44,545 bases of DNA from Verrucomicrobiia bacterium. GTDB lineage: Bacteria > Verrucomicrobiota > Verrucomicrobiia > Verrucomicrobiales > Akkermansiaceae. Shown here one piece after another: positions 43,530-44,545 of this stretch. A program made the translations under genes and the position numbers. How positions within the stretch are numbered: the stretch's first letter is position 1; each line of letters starts with the position of its first letter. The notes beneath the pieces were generated by a model, which did no database searches, had not been told where the DNA came from, and saw nothing but the letters and a program-made list of their open reading frames with translations. The stretch lies in NCBI GenBank assembly GCA_030431475.1, contig JAUIJD010000039.1:1-44545 (forward strand), in the 5' to 3' direction.

Positions 43530-43603
43530 TCGGAACCGCCCTGTACGGAGCCGTACGCAGGGTGGTGTGGGACCGGGGAGCTAACTACTCCCCGGGACCC
43601 GAT
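43530..43603 (+). ncRNA. Group II intron domains V and VI (3' end of truncated intron)
   Basis: Domain V: 43535-43567, where ACCGCCC pairs with GGGTGGT and TACG pairs with CGTA around a 4-base loop, with the CGC-type triad expected in bacterial class C introns. Domain VI: CCGGGGAG pairs with CTCCCCGG around CTAACTA (43573-43595). The intron should end at about 43603 (ACCCGAT). Splicing is impossible because the 5' part is missing. The last bases overlap the 3' end of the convergent ankyrin gene. Confidence 0.75.
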
Positions 43604-44247
43604 TCGGCGTCTTGGATGGCGCTTACTACCCCTTGGCGAGCGGCCTTTTCCAGTTCCGCTTTCGTCTTCGCACCACTTTTCCGGAGCAGCGCAGCGATTT
43701 GCGGCTTTTTGGAGACGATTGCTGCGTCCAAGGGTGTGGCGTCGTCGAAATCGTAATCGGGATCGAGGCAGTGGCTGATGCTAATCTGACGGTTGAGGCT
43801 CGCACCATTCTCGATCAGTACCTTCGCGACTTCTTCCGATCCCGTGCGGGCCGCTTCATGCAACGGGGTAAACCCGCTAAGCATTGCTGAATTGACGTCA
43901 GCACCTGCCTCAATCAGCATCTTTGTTATCGCCGCCGATGCATTCGGGTGTTTGACACCGGCCGCAGCCGCGACGTGGAGAAGCGATCGCTTCCACCCGT
44001 TGGGGTATCTCACATCCACCTTGGACTCACCGGCGATCAACCGCTCGACTGAATTCGTGTCGCCGCTTTCGATTGCGGTTTGGAAAGCTGTCCACTCGTC
44101 TAGTCCTGGAGTTCCTTTCAGTGCGGGAAGTCCTGTTTTAGGGGAGGGAAGTCCTGTGAGACCTTTCTGTGCGGGATCCGCGTTCGAGATCTCGCAAAGT
44201 AGAGCCGCTGAGAGGAGAGTCGTTACCAGAATTTGGATTGTCTTCAT
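43585..44247 (-). CDS. Secreted ankyrin-repeat protein
   Basis: A 220-aa protein. A signal peptide (MKTIQILVTTLLSAALLCEISNA, split as residues 1-16 plus) is followed by about four ankyrin repeats from residue 50, including KRSLLHVAAAAGVKHPNASA, SGFTPLHEAARTGSEEVAKV and DATPLDAAIVSKKPQIAALL. Ankyrin repeats bind proteins; the partner is unknown. GC is visibly lower than in most of the window. The last six residues (ESGPGE) and the TAG are encoded by the intron 3' end, so the original C-terminus was probably altered by the insertion. The ATG at 44247 starts the signal peptide. Confidence 0.82.
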   Translation of the reverse strand: MKTIQILVTTLLSAALLCEISNADPAQKGLTGLPSPKTGLPALKGTPGLDEWTAFQTAIESGDTNSVERLIAGESKVDVRYPNGWKRSLLHVAAAAGVKHPNASAAITKMLIEAGADVNSAMLSGFTPLHEAARTGSEEVAKVLIENGASLNRQISISHCLDPDYDFDDATPLDAAIVSKKPQIAALLRKSGAKTKAELEKAARQGVVSAIQDAESGPGE

Positions 44248-44421
44248 CGTCAGAATGGTAGCAGCGGTATCGTGATTGTTTGTCAGGAGAGTGTAAATTT
44301 TGGCCGAACGTCAAAGCGATGTCACTGCCTGCCGACAGCGCGCTCCGACTTCAGGGTTCGGGGTTGAATTGGCATAAGACTTTCGACTCGGAGCGGGCAG
44401 GCAGTTGATCATCCGCGCCTT

Positions 44422-44545
44422 GTGTATGCCCATCATGGGCGTGAACCAAAGGGGGTTCAAGTCCCCCGTGCGATGGAACGATGAAAGAAGAAAGCACTAC
44501 CAGAAGCCAACTGCGGAAGGGCGACCGACCGTGGGAAAGCAGGCT
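44422..44545 (+). mobile_element. Probable 5' end of a second group II intron (partial)
   Basis: From GTGTATGCCC (44422) the sequence has a GCCC-ATCA-TGGGC hairpin, then a GGGGG-TTCAAGT-CCCCC hairpin (44451-44467), and an AGAAGCCAACTGCGG stretch, the wording of bacterial group II intron domain I. The first bases agree with the GUGYG consensus except at position 5. The reverse transcriptase gene would lie beyond the window. No gene is seen at 44248-44421. Confidence 0.6.

Overview
The window most likely comes from a high-GC member of Verrucomicrobiota (or a close PVC relative). The evidence is a PEP-CTERM-anchored exported protein, a DUF1080 plus PVC-type cytochrome c fusion, a large multidomain secreted sulfatase with the GDGLSRLLEYGL-type C-terminal module common in Verrucomicrobia, several PQQ-like/NHL beta-propeller proteins, and dense REP-like intergenic palindromes. 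The lineage call is an inference from gene families, not from a marker gene.

Layout. Bases 1-30 are the 3' end of a tRNA (U73, so Cys or Gly type). An array of palindromic three-hairpin cassettes (about 320-1125, period about 234 bp) follows. Next is a nuclease/helicase group (1120-6179): a PD-(D/E)XK plus DUF2075 helicase and an HNH type IV-like restriction enzyme on the minus strand, divergent from a NERD-UvrD helicase. Its position beside a tRNA, and the visibly lower GC of the DUF2075 gene, suggest a defence island. A PEP-CTERM protein sits at 6802-7359. From 18250 down to 7626 (minus strand) lie eight genes, seven of them overlapping by 4-11 nt: a PQQ-like propeller, a 74-aa Tat protein with four Cys, an NHL-like propeller, a Tat-exported 4x[4Fe-4S] ferredoxin, a NapH/NosR-like membrane polyferredoxin, a membrane-anchored PQQ-like propeller, a NuoE-NuoF fusion and a NuoG/GltD-like diaphorase. 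I read this as an uncharacterised transmembrane NAD(P)H-linked redox complex, and it is one of the two main candidates for new biology here.

Bases 18344-27345 hold a GYF-RDD membrane protein, the DUF1080/PVC-cytochrome protein and, divergently, the 1647-aa sulfatase. Bases 27411-30773 encode a membrane-anchored ClpB-like double-AAA+ protein whose C-terminal ~260 residues resemble a class I peptide release factor without GGQ or SPF motifs. This is the second main candidate. TRIC/UPF0126 and SprT-like genes follow on the minus strand. Then comes a plus-strand run: DUF58, a transglutaminase-like membrane protein, a sucrose-phosphatase/GH100-like fusion, and sucrose-phosphate synthase.

The right end has a GH39-like secreted glycosidase, a small secreted protein, another copy of the left-end palindromic cassette, a 5'-truncated group II intron (maturase C-terminus plus domains V/VI), a secreted ankyrin-repeat protein whose stop codon lies inside the intron 3' end, and the probable 5' end of a second group II intron running off the window. 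Palindromic repeats fill most intergenic spaces, and in one case (NuoEF) the repeat supplies the stop codon.
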